Shown here: positions 40,647 to 50,162 of the stretch, one piece after another
Numbering within the stretch: position 1 is the first letter of the stretch
How the letters are laid out: every line of letters starts with the position of its first letter
Assembly: GCF_022919215.1 (NCBI RefSeq)
Contig: NZ_CP095046.1
Location: forward strand, 2,284,501 to 2,348,500
DNA from: Hymenobacter cellulosilyticus
Lineage (GTDB): Bacteria > Bacteroidota > Bacteroidia > Cytophagales > Hymenobacteraceae
Reading direction: 5' to 3'
Length of the DNA: 64,000 bases
Notes under the pieces: generated by a model
What the model was told of the DNA's origin: nothing
Databases searched by the model: none
Seen by the model: only the letters and a program-made list of their open reading frames with translations
Program-made: the position numbers and the translations under genes

Positions 40647-40684
40647 TAATAAAAAAGCCTCGCAATAGCGGGGCTTTTTTATTA
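40647..40684 (+). terminator. Intrinsic terminator after cysK
   Basis: Arms AATAAAAAAGCC.CGC and GCGGGGCTTTTTTATT, 16 bases after the cysK stop. Confidence 0.88.
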
Positions 40685-40719
40685 CTCAAGCATTACGAAG
40701 CTTATAGTATGGGCAACAA

Positions 40720-40747
40720 AAAAGCCCAACCGTGGGGTTGGGCTTTT
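40720..40747 (-). terminator. Intrinsic terminator after tRNA-Ala
   Basis: On minus, arms AAAAGCCCAAC and GTTGGGCTTTT are followed by T residues. It lies two bases after the 3' end of the tRNA. Confidence 0.85.
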
Positions 40748-40749
40748 GG

Positions 40750-40822
<73 letters not shown>

Positions 40823-40950
40823 GTGTGGTTTATTCCGCAGTCATCTACCGTGGAATTGTGATGCAAAGGTAGGCGCAGAAGGAGAATGTGCAAGCGTTGA
40901 GGAATAAAAAAACTAATAAAAAATGCATCAGCTTGATAACTAGGCCAAAA

Positions 40951-40981
40951 AAAGCGGGAGGAACATTGTTCCTCCCGCTTT
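40951..40981 (-). terminator. Intrinsic terminator after the TonB-dependent receptor gene
   Basis: Perfect 14-base arms AAAGCGGGAGGAAC and GTTCCTCCCGCTTT with a three-base loop, followed on minus by a T-run. It lies 23 bases after the receptor stop. Confidence 0.9.
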
Positions 40982-41004
40982 CAGGGACTAACTCACAGAG
41001 GAGA

Positions 41005-44000
41005 TTAGTTGCCGAAGATGTAGCGTAGGCCCAGCTGCAGGTAGTAAGTTGAGGTTACACCCAGCGTGTTACGGAACGTTTCAACGGGCAGACCATTGCG
41101 GTCCAGGTTGAGGCGGAACGTAGGACGGGTAGTACCGTTGGCTACTACGCTGTTACCGTTGGCAACAGCCAGGATGGAGCTCTGGTTGATGGTCTGGGTA
41201 GCACCCCAGTCCTTGTTCAACAGGTTGCCCAGGTTGACCACGTCAAGGCTTAGCTGCAGCGTGTTGCGCTTGTCACCAATGTTGGTGAACAGGTCTTGCA
41301 ACAGTTTCACGTCAAACTGGCTGCGCCAGGGCAGCAGAGCACCGTTACGCTCAGCATACTCACCGCGGTGCTTGCTCAGGTACTTGTCTTGCTCGAGGTA
41401 CTTGAAGAAAGCGGCACTCTGCGTAGGAGCATCGTAGGTCACTCCACCCGTGGTGTTGCTTACGAAAGTGATTTCGGAAGGATCTTTAGGAATGTAAATC
41501 AGGTCGGCGAAAGCGCCATCACGGTTCAGGTCATTGCTGTAGGTGTACGAGAAACGGCCAGCCTGCGAACCTTCATAGACCAGGGACAGGGTAGTGCCCA
41601 AGTGCTCCAGGTACTCTTTGCGGTACGAAATCGAAGCAATTACGCGGTCTGGAACTACGTAGCTAGCGTAGCTAAGCTCAGGGAAGTTCGAACCGTTTAC
41701 GCTCGGGTTGTTCTGCCACGAACCGCGGGGCTGGTCGCCACTACCGTCGAACAGGTTACGAGCATCGCTGCGTACGTAGGCAACCGAAGCCAACAGACCG
41801 TTGTCGAACTGCTTCTCCAGCTTGGCTGTTGCCGACCAGTAGTAGCCCTGGCTGGCGTTGCCGAGAACAATGGCGTCGTAGGTACCGGCGTTAGCAGTAC
41901 CAGTTGCTACAGGCTGACCACGCAGGATAGGGTTGAAGTAACGGTCCTGCACGTTAACGGGGTACACCATGCGGTTGTCGGGGTAGCCAGAGATGTTCAG
42001 GCTCTGAGGGGCAACTAGGTTAGGGTTACGGAACAAAGCGGTGTTCAGGTCCTTGTTATAGATACCTTCCAACGAACCCACGATACCGAAGGGCAGTCTC
42101 ACGTCAACAGCCAAGCTGCTCTTCCAGGTTTGCGGAAACTTGAAGTTAGGATCAAGCGACGTAGTCGAGGTCGGGATAGACGTGCCAGCGGCAGGGACGG
42201 TCGAAGGGCGGTAGAAGGTAGGATCGGGGCTGAAGCCGCGATAGCCGCCGCCAGGAAGCGTCGCCATTTGCGTAGCGCCTTCGTAAGAGTCCGTGATTTG
42301 CAGCAGACCAGCGTCGCCGGCTTGGCTAACAATCCACACGTACGGAATACGGCCGCTGAAAATACCGGAACCACCACGCAACTGTACCGTACCGTTGCCT
42401 TCAACATCCCAGTTGAAGCCTAAACGGGGCGACCACAGAACTTTCGACTCGGGCAGACGCGATACGTCGATTTTCTCGCCACCAGCAAACACGAGAGGCT
42501 CAATCAGCTTGTGCTGTTGCAGAGGCTCAGGGAAGGTAGTGTAGTCAAGACGCAAGCCACCGGTTACGCGGAATCGGGGGTTAACAACAAATTCATCCTG
42601 AGCGTAGAAGGAATACTGCCCGAACTTGAAAGTCGGGAATGCCTGCTCGAAGTTAGGCGCCAGTGAGTACGTCAGCGAGAAGGCGGTCGGCACGCCAGTC
42701 TTGGCAATGGCCGGATCAGGGTTCGACGCTTTCAGGAAGTCCTCGTACGAGTTGAAGCGGTAGTAGCTAGTGCCCTGACGCTGGAAGCCGTTGCGAGTAG
42801 TGCTGAAGTCAACCTGGGCACCGAAGGTCAGGTTGTGATTAGCCAGAATCCACGTGAAGTCGTCGCGGAACGAATAGATTTCTACGTCGCGCAGGTTGCC
42901 ATACGAGAAAGGCTCGTAACCGAAGTACGTGAAGGGAGTAGCCGTCTGGCCGGGACCGTCCGACTTCAGGATGTCAACGAAGGGGAAGATCTGGCTGTCG
43001 GAGCTACGGGGGTCGTTCTGCTTGGTGAAGGTACCACGCAGGGTGTTAGACATCGTGCTGCCGAAAGTAGAGTTCAATTCAGCGGCCAGCGAGTAGAAGT
43101 TAGCCTCCTGGTAGTAGTTGGAATTCTGGAAGCCTAGAGCAGTTGTGTTGCCACGGCTGATGCCGGTTGGGAAGGAGGGAGCAGCCGAGTTACTGGTCGG
43201 GTTTACCTCTTTGCCCTCTGTCTGGCTGTAGCGCACGTTGAAGCGGTGGTTCTGGCTGATGTTCCAGTCTACGCGGGCCAGAATCTTGTTGCGAGTACGC
43301 TCGGTATCATAGCCTTGGTATTCGCCGGTTTCGTACCCATAACGATTGCGCAGGTAGTTGCGAACTTCATCCAACTCGCTAGCCAAAGGACGGGTAATGT
43401 TGGGGTTGCTGCCGTAAGCAGCACCAGACGTAGCAGCTACGCGCTGGGAGAAAGGACTAGCGTTCTTCTCGATTTCGGCGTTAACAAAGAAGAAAACTTT
43501 GTCTTTGATAACGGGGCCACCCAAACGGAAGCCGTACTGATTGAACTGAGATTTTTGCAGCTCAAAAGACTGGTCACCTACCCGGGTACCAGTGAAATCC
43601 TGGTTGCGGAAGAAGGTATATACAGAGCCTGTAAAGTTGTTGGAACCGGAGCGGGTAACGGCGTTGATAGCACCACCGGTAAAGCCCGACTGACGTACGT
43701 CGTAAGGCGTTACGCTAACAGTAAGCTGCTCCACGGCGTCCAGGGAGATAGGCGAGCCGCCGGCGGGCAGGTTGCCGCCGATACCGAAGTTGTTGTTGAA
43801 GTCAGAGCCGTCGACCGTGAAGTTGTTCTGACGGTTGTTACCACCACCAACACCACCACTACTGCCAGCCTGAGGCGTCAAACGCGTGAAGTCATTCAGG
43901 CTCCGGGTAATCGAAGGCAAACGCTCAATCTGTTCGCGCTGTACCGAAGTCACTGAGCCGGTACGGTCGGCGTTGATGATGTTGTCGCGCTGACCCCGTA

Positions 44001-44367
44001 CTACTACATCAGCCAGTTCAGTTGTTGCCTCGCTCAGGTTGATGTCCAAGCGCAGGTTCTGACCCAGGGTCAGGAAAATACCATCACGAGCCGCATCCTT
44101 ATAACCAATAAAGGTCACGCGGACCGAGTACGGACCACCTACCCGCATGCCGCTGATGTTGAAGCGACCTTCCGAGTTCGTGGGCGACACGTATTGGGTG
44201 TTCGTTGGGGTGTGGACGGCAATGACCGTTGCGCCTGGCAAACCACCTCCGGACTTGTCGGTGATGACACCGTTCATAGCCGAAGTAGTTACCTGACTCC
44301 ACGCCGCTGGGGCTGACAACAGCGTCAACACCAACAGGAGTAAGAGGCGTAAACGTGAGTGTTTCAT
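41005..44367 (-). CDS. Oar-like TonB-dependent outer-membrane receptor
   Basis: Intact 1120-residue protein. A signal peptide covers 1-25 (LSAPAAWSQ). Residues about 28-115 form a carboxypeptidase-regulatory-like beta-sandwich (MNGVITDKSGGGLPGATVIAV), then come the plug domain (about 120-265; NFTVDGSDFNNNFGIGG) and a 22-strand-type beta-barrel that ends with the terminal aromatic strand YYLQLGLRYIFGN. It resembles the Oar/OmpA-related TonB receptors of Bacteroidota and myxobacteria rather than a SusC, and there is no SusD next to it. Its codon choice leans toward GTA, ACT and GCT and may reflect high expression. It has its own terminator and a candidate promoter upstream. Its ligand is unknown. 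Confidence 0.9.
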   Translation of the reverse strand: MKHSRLRLLLLLVLTLLSAPAAWSQVTTSAMNGVITDKSGGGLPGATVIAVHTPTNTQYVSPTNSEGRFNISGMRVGGPYSVRVTFIGYKDAARDGIFLTLGQNLRLDINLSEATTELADVVVRGQRDNIINADRTGSVTSVQREQIERLPSITRSLNDFTRLTPQAGSSGGVGGGNNRQNNFTVDGSDFNNNFGIGGNLPAGGSPISLDAVEQLTVSVTPYDVRQSGFTGGAINAVTRSGSNNFTGSVYTFFRNQDFTGTRVGDQSFELQKSQFNQYGFRLGGPVIKDKVFFFVNAEIEKNASPFSQRVAATSGAAYGSNPNITRPLASELDEVRNYLRNRYGYETGEYQGYDTERTRNKILARVDWNISQNHRFNVRYSQTEGKEVNPTSNSAAPSFPTGISRGNTTALGFQNSNYYQEANFYSLAAELNSTFGSTMSNTLRGTFTKQNDPRSSDSQIFPFVDILKSDGPGQTATPFTYFGYEPFSYGNLRDVEIYSFRDDFTWILANHNLTFGAQVDFSTTRNGFQRQGTSYYRFNSYEDFLKASNPDPAIAKTGVPTAFSLTYSLAPNFEQAFPTFKFGQYSFYAQDEFVVNPRFRVTGGLRLDYTTFPEPLQQHKLIEPLVFAGGEKIDVSRLPESKVLWSPRLGFNWDVEGNGTVQLRGGSGIFSGRIPYVWIVSQAGDAGLLQITDSYEGATQMATLPGGGYRGFSPDPTFYRPSTVPAAGTSIPTSTTSLDPNFKFPQTWKSSLAVDVRLPFGIVGSLEGIYNKDLNTALFRNPNLVAPQSLNISGYPDNRMVYPVNVQDRYFNPILRGQPVATGTANAGTYDAIVLGNASQGYYWSATAKLEKQFDNGLLASVAYVRSDARNLFDGSGDQPRGSWQNNPSVNGSNFPELSYASYVVPDRVIASISYRKEYLEHLGTTLSLVYEGSQAGRFSYTYSNDLNRDGAFADLIYIPKDPSEITFVSNTTGGVTYDAPTQSAAFFKYLEQDKYLSKHRGEYAERNGALLPWRSQFDVKLLQDLFTNIGDKRNTLQLSLDVVNLGNLLNKDWGATQTINQSSILAVANGNSVVANGTTRPTFRLNLDRNGLPVETFRNTLGVTSTYYLQLGLRYIFGN

Positions 44368-44416
44368 AAATGGGTAAGTAGGTGAAAAAAGAGGAGGCTT
44401 AATCGGAAAAGGAATG

Positions 44417-44424
44417 CAAAAGTA
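44417..44424 (-). promoter_or_regulatory. TAnnTTTG promoter element of the TonB-dependent receptor gene
   Basis: On minus the sequence is TACTTTTG, an exact match to the Bacteroidota -7 consensus. It predicts a 5' leader of about 45 bases. A -33 element is not obvious at standard spacing. Confidence 0.5.
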
Positions 44425-44517
44425 AGGACGTTTCTGACCGGGTTCGTTACCAAATCGTTGTCTTTGGCTAACAGCACTCGTATCAGGGAGTTTCTACTAC
44501 AAAGGTAAGGGGGAAAT

Positions 44518-45189
44518 TCACAATCTAGGTCTCACCGCCCGGATAAACCGGCTCAGATAATAGTCGCTTTCCAAGCTGTTCTCAACTACTCCTAACGAGC
44601 TGGACGAGTGGATGAACTGCACACTTTCCGAGCTGGCCTCCGTCACTAGTCCCACGTGCGTAATCGTACTGCTCCCTGGCGAAGCTCCGAAAAATACTAA
44701 ATCCCCGGCCTGTAGGTCCTGCGGTTTTACGGGCGTGCCCCATACAGCCTGCTCATTGGAAGAACGCGGAATTTGCACGTCGATGGCGGCAAAAGCGGCG
44801 CATAGCAGCCCCGAACAGTCCATGCCCAGACGGGTGGTGCCGCCGTATTTATAAGGGGTTCCTTCGTAGGAGCGGGCCGCTTCGATAACGGTAGCCAAAT
44901 CTCGGGAAACCGTGGCCGGATTACTGGCCCGCTTCACCACAACTTTGGATTTGCCTGCTGGAGCAGAAGTCTTAGTTTTGGCCTTAGCCACGGGCCGGGC
45001 GCCGCGGCGGCGCCGTTCCTCGGCCTTCATGCGGGCCATTTCGCGGGCCGAGTAATAGCGGCCGTTGCGCTGGTTGAGCTTGCGGCTGCTTCCGCAGCTG
45101 GCTAGTAGGACTAAGACACTAAGTAGTAGCAGTGGCCACCAACGAAGCTGTTGGAGTGAATACTGTACCTTCGTAAGGTGTTCCCGCAT
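44518..45189 (-). CDS. NlpC/P60-family peptidoglycan endopeptidase lipoprotein
   Basis: A 223-residue protein starting at ATG 45189, preferred over 45216 because it starts just before the lipoprotein signal (LLLLSVLVLLASC, Cys32). A charged linker follows (EERRRRGARPVAKAKT), then the NlpC/P60 domain with the catalytic Cys125 in DCSGLLC, His178 in THVGLV and His194 in FIH. The family cuts the D-gamma-Glu-mDAP bond in cell-wall stem peptides. It diverges from the GlcD-type oxidase gene with only 41 bases between starts. A TAnnTTTG element lies 5 bases upstream of its start codon. Confidence 0.88.
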   Translation of the reverse strand: MREHLTKVQYSLQQLRWWPLLLLSVLVLLASCGSSRKLNQRNGRYYSAREMARMKAEERRRRGARPVAKAKTKTSAPAGKSKVVVKRASNPATVSRDLATVIEAARSYEGTPYKYGGTTRLGMDCSGLLCAAFAAIDVQIPRSSNEQAVWGTPVKPQDLQAGDLVFFGASPGSSTITHVGLVTEASSESVQFIHSSSSLGVVENSLESDYYLSRFIRAVRPRL

Positions 45190-45194
45190 CGGGA

Positions 45195-45202
45195 CAAAGA
45201 TA
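45195..45202 (-). promoter_or_regulatory. TAnnTTTG promoter element just before the NlpC/P60 start
   Basis: On minus TATCTTTG ends 5 bases before the ATG at 45189, so the start of transcription would coincide with or lie next to the start codon (a leaderless message), unless translation starts elsewhere. Confidence 0.4.
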
Positions 45203-45230
45203 CGTGAATCGTTCATTCTGCCGTCTATAT

Positions 45231-46640
45231 ATGAATTTCCAACCGCTGACTCCTGATCTGGTAGCCGCCTTCGAGCAAATCGTGGGCGAGGCGTATGTGC
45301 TTACTGCCCAGCGGGTAGAAGCTGCCGTGTACGCCGACTATGGCCGCGACCACACCGAGGATTTGCATTTTGCTCCGGATGTGGTACTTCGTCCCGCCAA
45401 CGCCGACGAGATTAGTAAAATTGTCCGGCTCTGCCACGAGCACCACGTGCCCGTTACGGCGCGGGGTGCCGGCACGGGCCTGAGCGGAGGCGCGCTGCCG
45501 GTGCACCACGGCGTGGTGCTAAGCACCGAGCGGCTCAACCGTATCATCCAGATTGATGAGCGCAACCTGCAGGCTACCGTCGAGCCGGGCGTCATCAACG
45601 AGGCCTTCCAGATTGCAGTTAAGGAAGTCGGCTTGTTTTATCCGCCTGACCCGGCCAGCAAAGGCAGCTGCTCGCTTGGCGGCAACCTGGCCCACAGCAG
45701 CGGGGGCCCCAAAGCCGTGAAATACGGCACCACCCGCGACTATGTCCTGAACCTGGAAGTGGTGCTGCCCACCGGCGACATTATCTGGACGGCGGCCAAC
45801 ACGCTGAAAAATTCTACCGGCTACAACCTCACCCAACTGATGGTAGGCTCCGAGGGCACGTTGGGCATTATCACCAAAGTTGTGTTTCGCCTGCTGCCGT
45901 ATCCGCAGCACAATATCCTGATGCTGGTGCCCTTCCGCCGGGAAGAGCAGGCAGCCGAGGCGGTGTCGGCCGTATTCCGGGCTGGCGTAATTCCCTCCGG
46001 TATGGAATTTATGGAGCGCGAGGCCATTGCCTGGTCCTCGGATTACCTGAAAATCCCGCTCACGCTGCCCGAAGACATCAAGGCCCACCTGCTCATTGAG
46101 CTCGACGGGCAGGACATGGACCAGCTCTACAAGGAAGCTGAACAGGTGTATGGTGTGCTGGAGCGCTACGACGTAGGCGAAATTCTACTGGCCGACAACG
46201 CCACGCAGAAAGATGAGCTCTGGAAAATCCGGCGCAACATTGGCAATTCGGTACGCTACAATTCGGTGTATAAGGAGGAAGACACCGTGGTGCCCCGGGC
46301 GGAGCTACCCACGCTGCTGAGAGGCGTAAAGGAAATTGGGCAGCGCTACGGCTTCAAGAGCGTGTGCTACGGCCACGCCGGCGACGGAAACTTACACGTC
46401 AACATCATCCGCGGAGACCTGACCGACGAGCAGTGGAATGTGGGTCTGCGCCAGCCCATCACCGAGATTTTCGAGCTCTGCGTGAAGCTGGGCGGCACTA
46501 TCAGCGGAGAGCATGGCATCGGCCTGGTGCAGAAAGGCTACATCGGCATTGCCCTGCAGGAAACCAACCTGGAGCTGATGCGCGGTATTAAAAAAGTCTT
46601 TGACCCCCACGGCATCCTCAACCCTGGCAAAATTTTCTAA
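45231..46640 (+). CDS. GlcD/D-lactate dehydrogenase-like FAD-linked oxidase
   Basis: A 469-residue protein. The FAD-binding PCMH domain has VTARGAGTGLSGGALP and LGGNLAHSSGG, and the C-terminal oxidase domain has GHAGDGNLHVNI and GEHGIGLVQKGYI, both signature segments of GlcD and D-lactate dehydrogenases. It oxidises a 2-hydroxy acid such as glycolate or D-lactate; the exact substrate cannot be read here. The GlcE and GlcF partners are absent in the window, so a single-subunit lactate-type enzyme is more likely. The ATG at 45231 (MNFQPLTPD) is preferred to an open-frame start at 45204. Confidence 0.88.
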   Translation: MNFQPLTPDLVAAFEQIVGEAYVLTAQRVEAAVYADYGRDHTEDLHFAPDVVLRPANADEISKIVRLCHEHHVPVTARGAGTGLSGGALPVHHGVVLSTERLNRIIQIDERNLQATVEPGVINEAFQIAVKEVGLFYPPDPASKGSCSLGGNLAHSSGGPKAVKYGTTRDYVLNLEVVLPTGDIIWTAANTLKNSTGYNLTQLMVGSEGTLGIITKVVFRLLPYPQHNILMLVPFRREEQAAEAVSAVFRAGVIPSGMEFMEREAIAWSSDYLKIPLTLPEDIKAHLLIELDGQDMDQLYKEAEQVYGVLERYDVGEILLADNATQKDELWKIRRNIGNSVRYNSVYKEEDTVVPRAELPTLLRGVKEIGQRYGFKSVCYGHAGDGNLHVNIIRGDLTDEQWNVGLRQPITEIFELCVKLGGTISGEHGIGLVQKGYIGIALQETNLELMRGIKKVFDPHGILNPGKIF

Positions 46641-46655
46641 GTCTGCCCGAAAGTA

Positions 46656-46715
46656 AAATACCCGACCCCGAAAAAGTCCTCCCGCATGGAGGGACTTTTT
46701 CGGGGTCGGGTATTT
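46656..46715. terminator. Very long bidirectional hairpin terminator
   Basis: A perfect 24-base stem, AAATACCCGACCCC... against ...GGGGTCGGGTATTT, continues a little further toward a short GCAT loop. It lies between convergent glcD-type and acyl-CoA-binding protein genes. Confidence 0.88.
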
Positions 46716-46743
46716 CTATACGACTGGTAAAGTGCCGGCTGGC

Positions 46744-47274
46744 CTAGCTTTGGTCGCCTTTCAGCTTGTCTTCACCGCCGTAGGGAGCCCCAGCGGTAAT
46801 GTCGCCGCGCAGGCCACCCTGCGACACGCCGGGCTGAGTGCTGGGCTGCTGGGAAGTGGTGGAGTTGTCGAAGGTTTGCACCTCGGGGCCGGAAGCGGAG
46901 TCGGCGCCGCCAACCATGGAAGCTGTAGTAGGCTGGCCGTTGCCGCTGATAATATTCGCCTGCTCCCCGACGGGGCCGGCCAACGCATTTACTTTCTCTA
47001 CGTATTGGCGCTTGGCATCATCCTCGCTGACGCCTTTAAACTTGCTCCAGGAGTCCCACTGGGCTTGCGACATCCCGGCGTAGCCGCTCGGGTTGTCGGG
47101 CGAGTCGTCACCGACTACTTCGCCTTTGGTGTCATGGTCGCCTTCGGTGGCCTGCTTGTAGAGCCCGTAGAGTTCGGTCATGTGGGCGGCGGCTTTGTCG
47201 CCCGGCAGATTATCTACGCGTGCTACAGCGGCTTCAAATTGCTGTTGTAAATCCATTTGCTGCTGAAGGTCCAT
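46744..47274 (-). CDS. Acyl-CoA-binding protein (ACBP) with low-complexity tail
   Basis: A 176-residue protein. The ACBP domain (about 8-100) has QFEAAVARVDNLPGDKA, LYGLYKQATEGDHDTKG and WDSWSKFKGVSEDDAKRQYV, which match the four-helix acyl-CoA-binding fold, including the YKQAT ligand-binding segment. The remaining ~75 residues are rich in Gly, Ser, Gln and Thr. It binds and buffers long-chain acyl-CoA in the cytosol. The start at 47274 (MDLQQQMDLQQQF) has a tandem repeat of the first six codons, so 47256 is an alternative start. Confidence 0.82.
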   Translation of the reverse strand: MDLQQQMDLQQQFEAAVARVDNLPGDKAAAHMTELYGLYKQATEGDHDTKGEVVGDDSPDNPSGYAGMSQAQWDSWSKFKGVSEDDAKRQYVEKVNALAGPVGEQANIISGNGQPTTASMVGGADSASGPEVQTFDNSTTSQQPSTQPGVSQGGLRGDITAGAPYGGEDKLKGDQS

Positions 47275-47385
47275 AAGTCGGGAATAGCTAAAGAGTGGAA
47301 AAGTACCTGGGTTTACTAGCATGGCACGGCTTTGGTTGCAGGGGCGCGCTGCTAAGTTTTTCAGGAAGTAAGTGCGCAGAGTTCG

Positions 47386-47393
47386 TACTTTTG
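47386..47393 (+). promoter_or_regulatory. TAnnTTTG promoter element of the polysaccharide cluster
   Basis: TACTTTTG lies 10 bases before the asnB start codon, so the message would have a very short leader. It may drive the whole downstream gene series to about 59501. Confidence 0.5.
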
Positions 47394-47403
47394 CCCGCCA
47401 ATT

Positions 47404-49307
47404 ATGTGTGGAATCACCGGAGTATTCGCTTTTACCGACGCAGGACGCCGCTCGCTGTCCGCGTTGCATGCCTCAACCGACGCTATTGTTAGCCGTGGGC
47501 CTGATTCACAGGGGCATTTTGTGTACGACCGTTGCGGTCTGGGCTTTCGCCGCCTGGCCATTCTCGACCTGACGGCCGACGGCAACCAGCCGATGACCGA
47601 CGAGTCGGGTCGCTACACGATTGTCTTCAACGGGGAGATCTTCAACTTCAAGGAACTACGCCAGAAGCTGATTAAGAAAGGGCACAAGTTTCATTCCCAG
47701 ACGGATACAGAGGTTATTCTGAACCTGTATATCTCCGAAGGGCGGGGCTTTCTGAAAAAGCTTAACGGCTTTTTCGGCCTGGCTATCTACGATAAAGAGG
47801 AAGACTCCCTGTTCATTGCCCGCGACCGGATGGGGAGAAGCCCATTCTGGTGTACCGCGACGAGGACAAGATGTTCTTTGCCTCCGAGATGAAGTCGCTG
47901 CTGGCTCTGGGTGTGCCGCGTAAGCTCGATTACGTGGCCCTGAGCCACTATTTGCAGCTCAACTACATCCCCGGTCCGGCCACCATTTTCAAAGGCGTCA
48001 AGAAGCTGCTGCCCGGTCACTACCTCTTTATTAAAGGAGGCAAGGTGGTCAAGAAGCGCTACTACAAGATTCCGTACGACCCGAAGAAGACCAGCAAAAA
48101 CAAGCTCACCTATGAGGAGCAGCAGAAAAAGCTGGTCACCCTGCTCGACGACGCCACGGCCCGCCGTTTGGTAGCCGACGTGCCGCTGGGCGCTTTCCTG
48201 AGCGGCGGCATCGACTCCTCGGTGATTGTGGCCCTGGCCTCGCGCCATACCCAACACCTGAATACGTTCAGCATTGGCTACCGCGACGAGCCTTTCTTCG
48301 ACGAAACCAAGTACGCCAAGCTGGTAGCTGAGCGCTACAAAACCAACCACACGGTTTTCTCGCTCACCAACCAGGACCTGTACGACCATATTTTCGACGT
48401 TCTCGACTACATCGACGAGCCGTTTGCCGACTCCTCGGCCCTGGCCGTGTACATTCTGAGCAAGCGCACCCGCGAAAAAGTAACCGTGGCACTTTCGGGC
48501 GACGGAGCCGACGAAATGTTTGCCGGCTACAACAAGCACATGGGCGAGTTTCAGGTGCGGCAGGGCGGCTTCAAGGCCGAGGCCGTAACGGGCCTCAACC
48601 TGCTCTGGGATGTACTGCCTAAGTCGCGCAATTCTTTCTTTGGCAACCGGATCCGGCAGTTTCAGCGCTTCTCGCGCGGTATGCTCAGCGGCCCCAAAGA
48701 CCGTTACTGGGATTGGGCCACGTTTGTCAACGAAAAAGATGCCCGCAACATTCTCAGCCCCGAGTCGCGCCGCAAGGTGGGCAAGAAACTGGCCGAGAAG
48801 CGCCGCAAGGATGTGCTGCAAAACCTGCACGCGGAAGGTGACCTGAACGAGGTGCTGCTCACCGACATGAACTTGGTGCTGCCCTACGACATGCTGGCCA
48901 AGGTGGACCTGATGAGCATGGCCAACTCCCTGGAGGTGCGCCCGCCGTTCCTGGACCCCAACGTGGTAAACTTCGCCTTCTCCTTGCCCGTCGAAAGCAA
49001 AATCGACGCGAAGATGAAAAAGAAGATCGTGCAGGATGCTTTCCGGCCCATGTTGCCTGAGGAGCTCTACAAGCGTCCCAAGCACGGTTTCGAGGTGCCG
49101 CTGCTTAAGTGGTTCCGCAACGAGCTGCGGCCCTTGATTGAGGACGACTTGCTGTCCGATGGCTTCATTGAGGCCCAGGGTATTTTCAGCGTGGACGGAA
49201 TTCGGGCCCTAAAAACCCAGCTGTTCTCGCGCAACCCCGGCGACGTGCACGCCCGCATCTGGGCACTGATTGTATTTCAGCACTGGTGGAAACGGCATAT
49301 GATGTAA
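47404..49307 (+). CDS. asnB: AsnB-type glutamine amidotransferase/asparagine synthase (one break)
   Basis: The reconstructed protein has about 634 residues. Class II glutamine amidotransferase domain with the nucleophile Cys2 (MCGITG), then an ATP-pyrophosphatase synthase domain with the SGGIDSS loop near residues 265-271 and ALSGDGADEMFAGYNKH. One G is missing in the run 47832-47835; restoring it joins ARDRMG to EKPILVYRDEDKMFF. It may make asparagine, but as the first gene of a glycan cluster it may instead amidate a uronic acid, as WbpS-type homologues are thought to do. The ATG at 47404 exposes Cys2 after Met removal, which the enzyme requires. Confidence 0.88.
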
Positions 49308-49358
49308 GCCCTGCCCGGCTTTGCAACTGTCGTTTTATTTTCTCGTTTGCCCTTTTTC

Positions 49359-50114
49359 ATGATTCCAGCGTTGACTCCTTCAGCCTCCGGCGTTCAATTT
49401 CGTACCCTCTCCATTGTCATTCCGGTTTACAACGAAGCCCGCACGATTCACCAGATTCTGGACTTGCTGCGGGAGCTCAAACTGGTCAATAACATTCAGA
49501 AGGAAATCATCCTAGTCAACGACTGCTCCTCCGATAATTCCTCGGAGGTGATTCAGGCCTACGCTGCCCGCTACCCGGAAATGGGCCTGCGCCTGCTGCA
49601 GCACGCCGTCAACCAGGGCAAGGGCGCGGCCCTGCACACGGGCATCCGCGAGGCCACGGGCGACTACGTCATCATTCAGGATGCGGACCTGGAGTACGAC
49701 CCGGAAGAGTATAACCTCTTGATCAAGCCCATCCTCAAGGGCTTTGCCGACGTCGTGTTTGGCTCGCGCTTCATGGGTGGCAACCCGCACCGCATCCTGT
49801 TCTTCTGGCACAGCATTGGCAACCAGATGCTCACCTTTTTGAGCAACATGTGCACCGACCTGAACCTGACCGACATGGAGACCTGCTACAAGCTCTTCCG
49901 CCGCGACATCATTCAGGGCCTGAAGCTGCAGGAGAACCGCTTCGGCTTCGAGCCCGAGGTGACGGCCAAGGTGGCCCGGGTCAAGGACGTGCGCGTGTAT
50001 GAAGTGGGCATCAGCTACTACGGCCGCACCTACGCCGAAGGCAAGAAAATCGGCTGGCGCGACGGATTCCGTGCCATTTACTGCATCCTCAAGTATGGTT
50101 TATTCGGCAGCTAA
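49359..50114 (+). CDS. GT2-family glycosyltransferase, DPM1-like
   Basis: A 251-residue GT-A protein with [14 protein letters not shown], the nucleotide-binding DCSSDNS, and the [11 protein letters not shown] acidic motif. It lacks C-terminal membrane helices. Such enzymes usually move a hexose from a nucleotide sugar onto polyprenyl phosphate. The gene follows asnB by 51 bases and precedes a GT-C-like membrane protein, so the two may act together: one charges the lipid carrier and the other uses it. The start at 49359 (MIPALTPS) is preferred. The sugar cannot be read. Confidence 0.85.
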   Translation: MIPALTPSASGVQFRTLSIVIPVYNEARTIHQILDLLRELKLVNNIQKEIILVNDCSSDNSSEVIQAYAARYPEMGLRLLQHAVNQGKGAALHTGIREATGDYVIIQDADLEYDPEEYNLLIKPILKGFADVVFGSRFMGGNPHRILFFWHSIGNQMLTFLSNMCTDLNLTDMETCYKLFRRDIIQGLKLQENRFGFEPEVTAKVARVKDVRVYEVGISYYGRTYAEGKKIGWRDGFRAIYCILKYGLFGS

Positions 50115-50162
50115 TTCTGGCTTCCCTCACCTACTGCGCTTTTCCGTTGGCTTAACCTCTAC

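Noticed and set aside
41005..44367. SusC of a polysaccharide utilisation locus
   Set aside because: The barrel resembles Oar-like receptors, there is no SusD next to it, and no glycosidase genes flank it.
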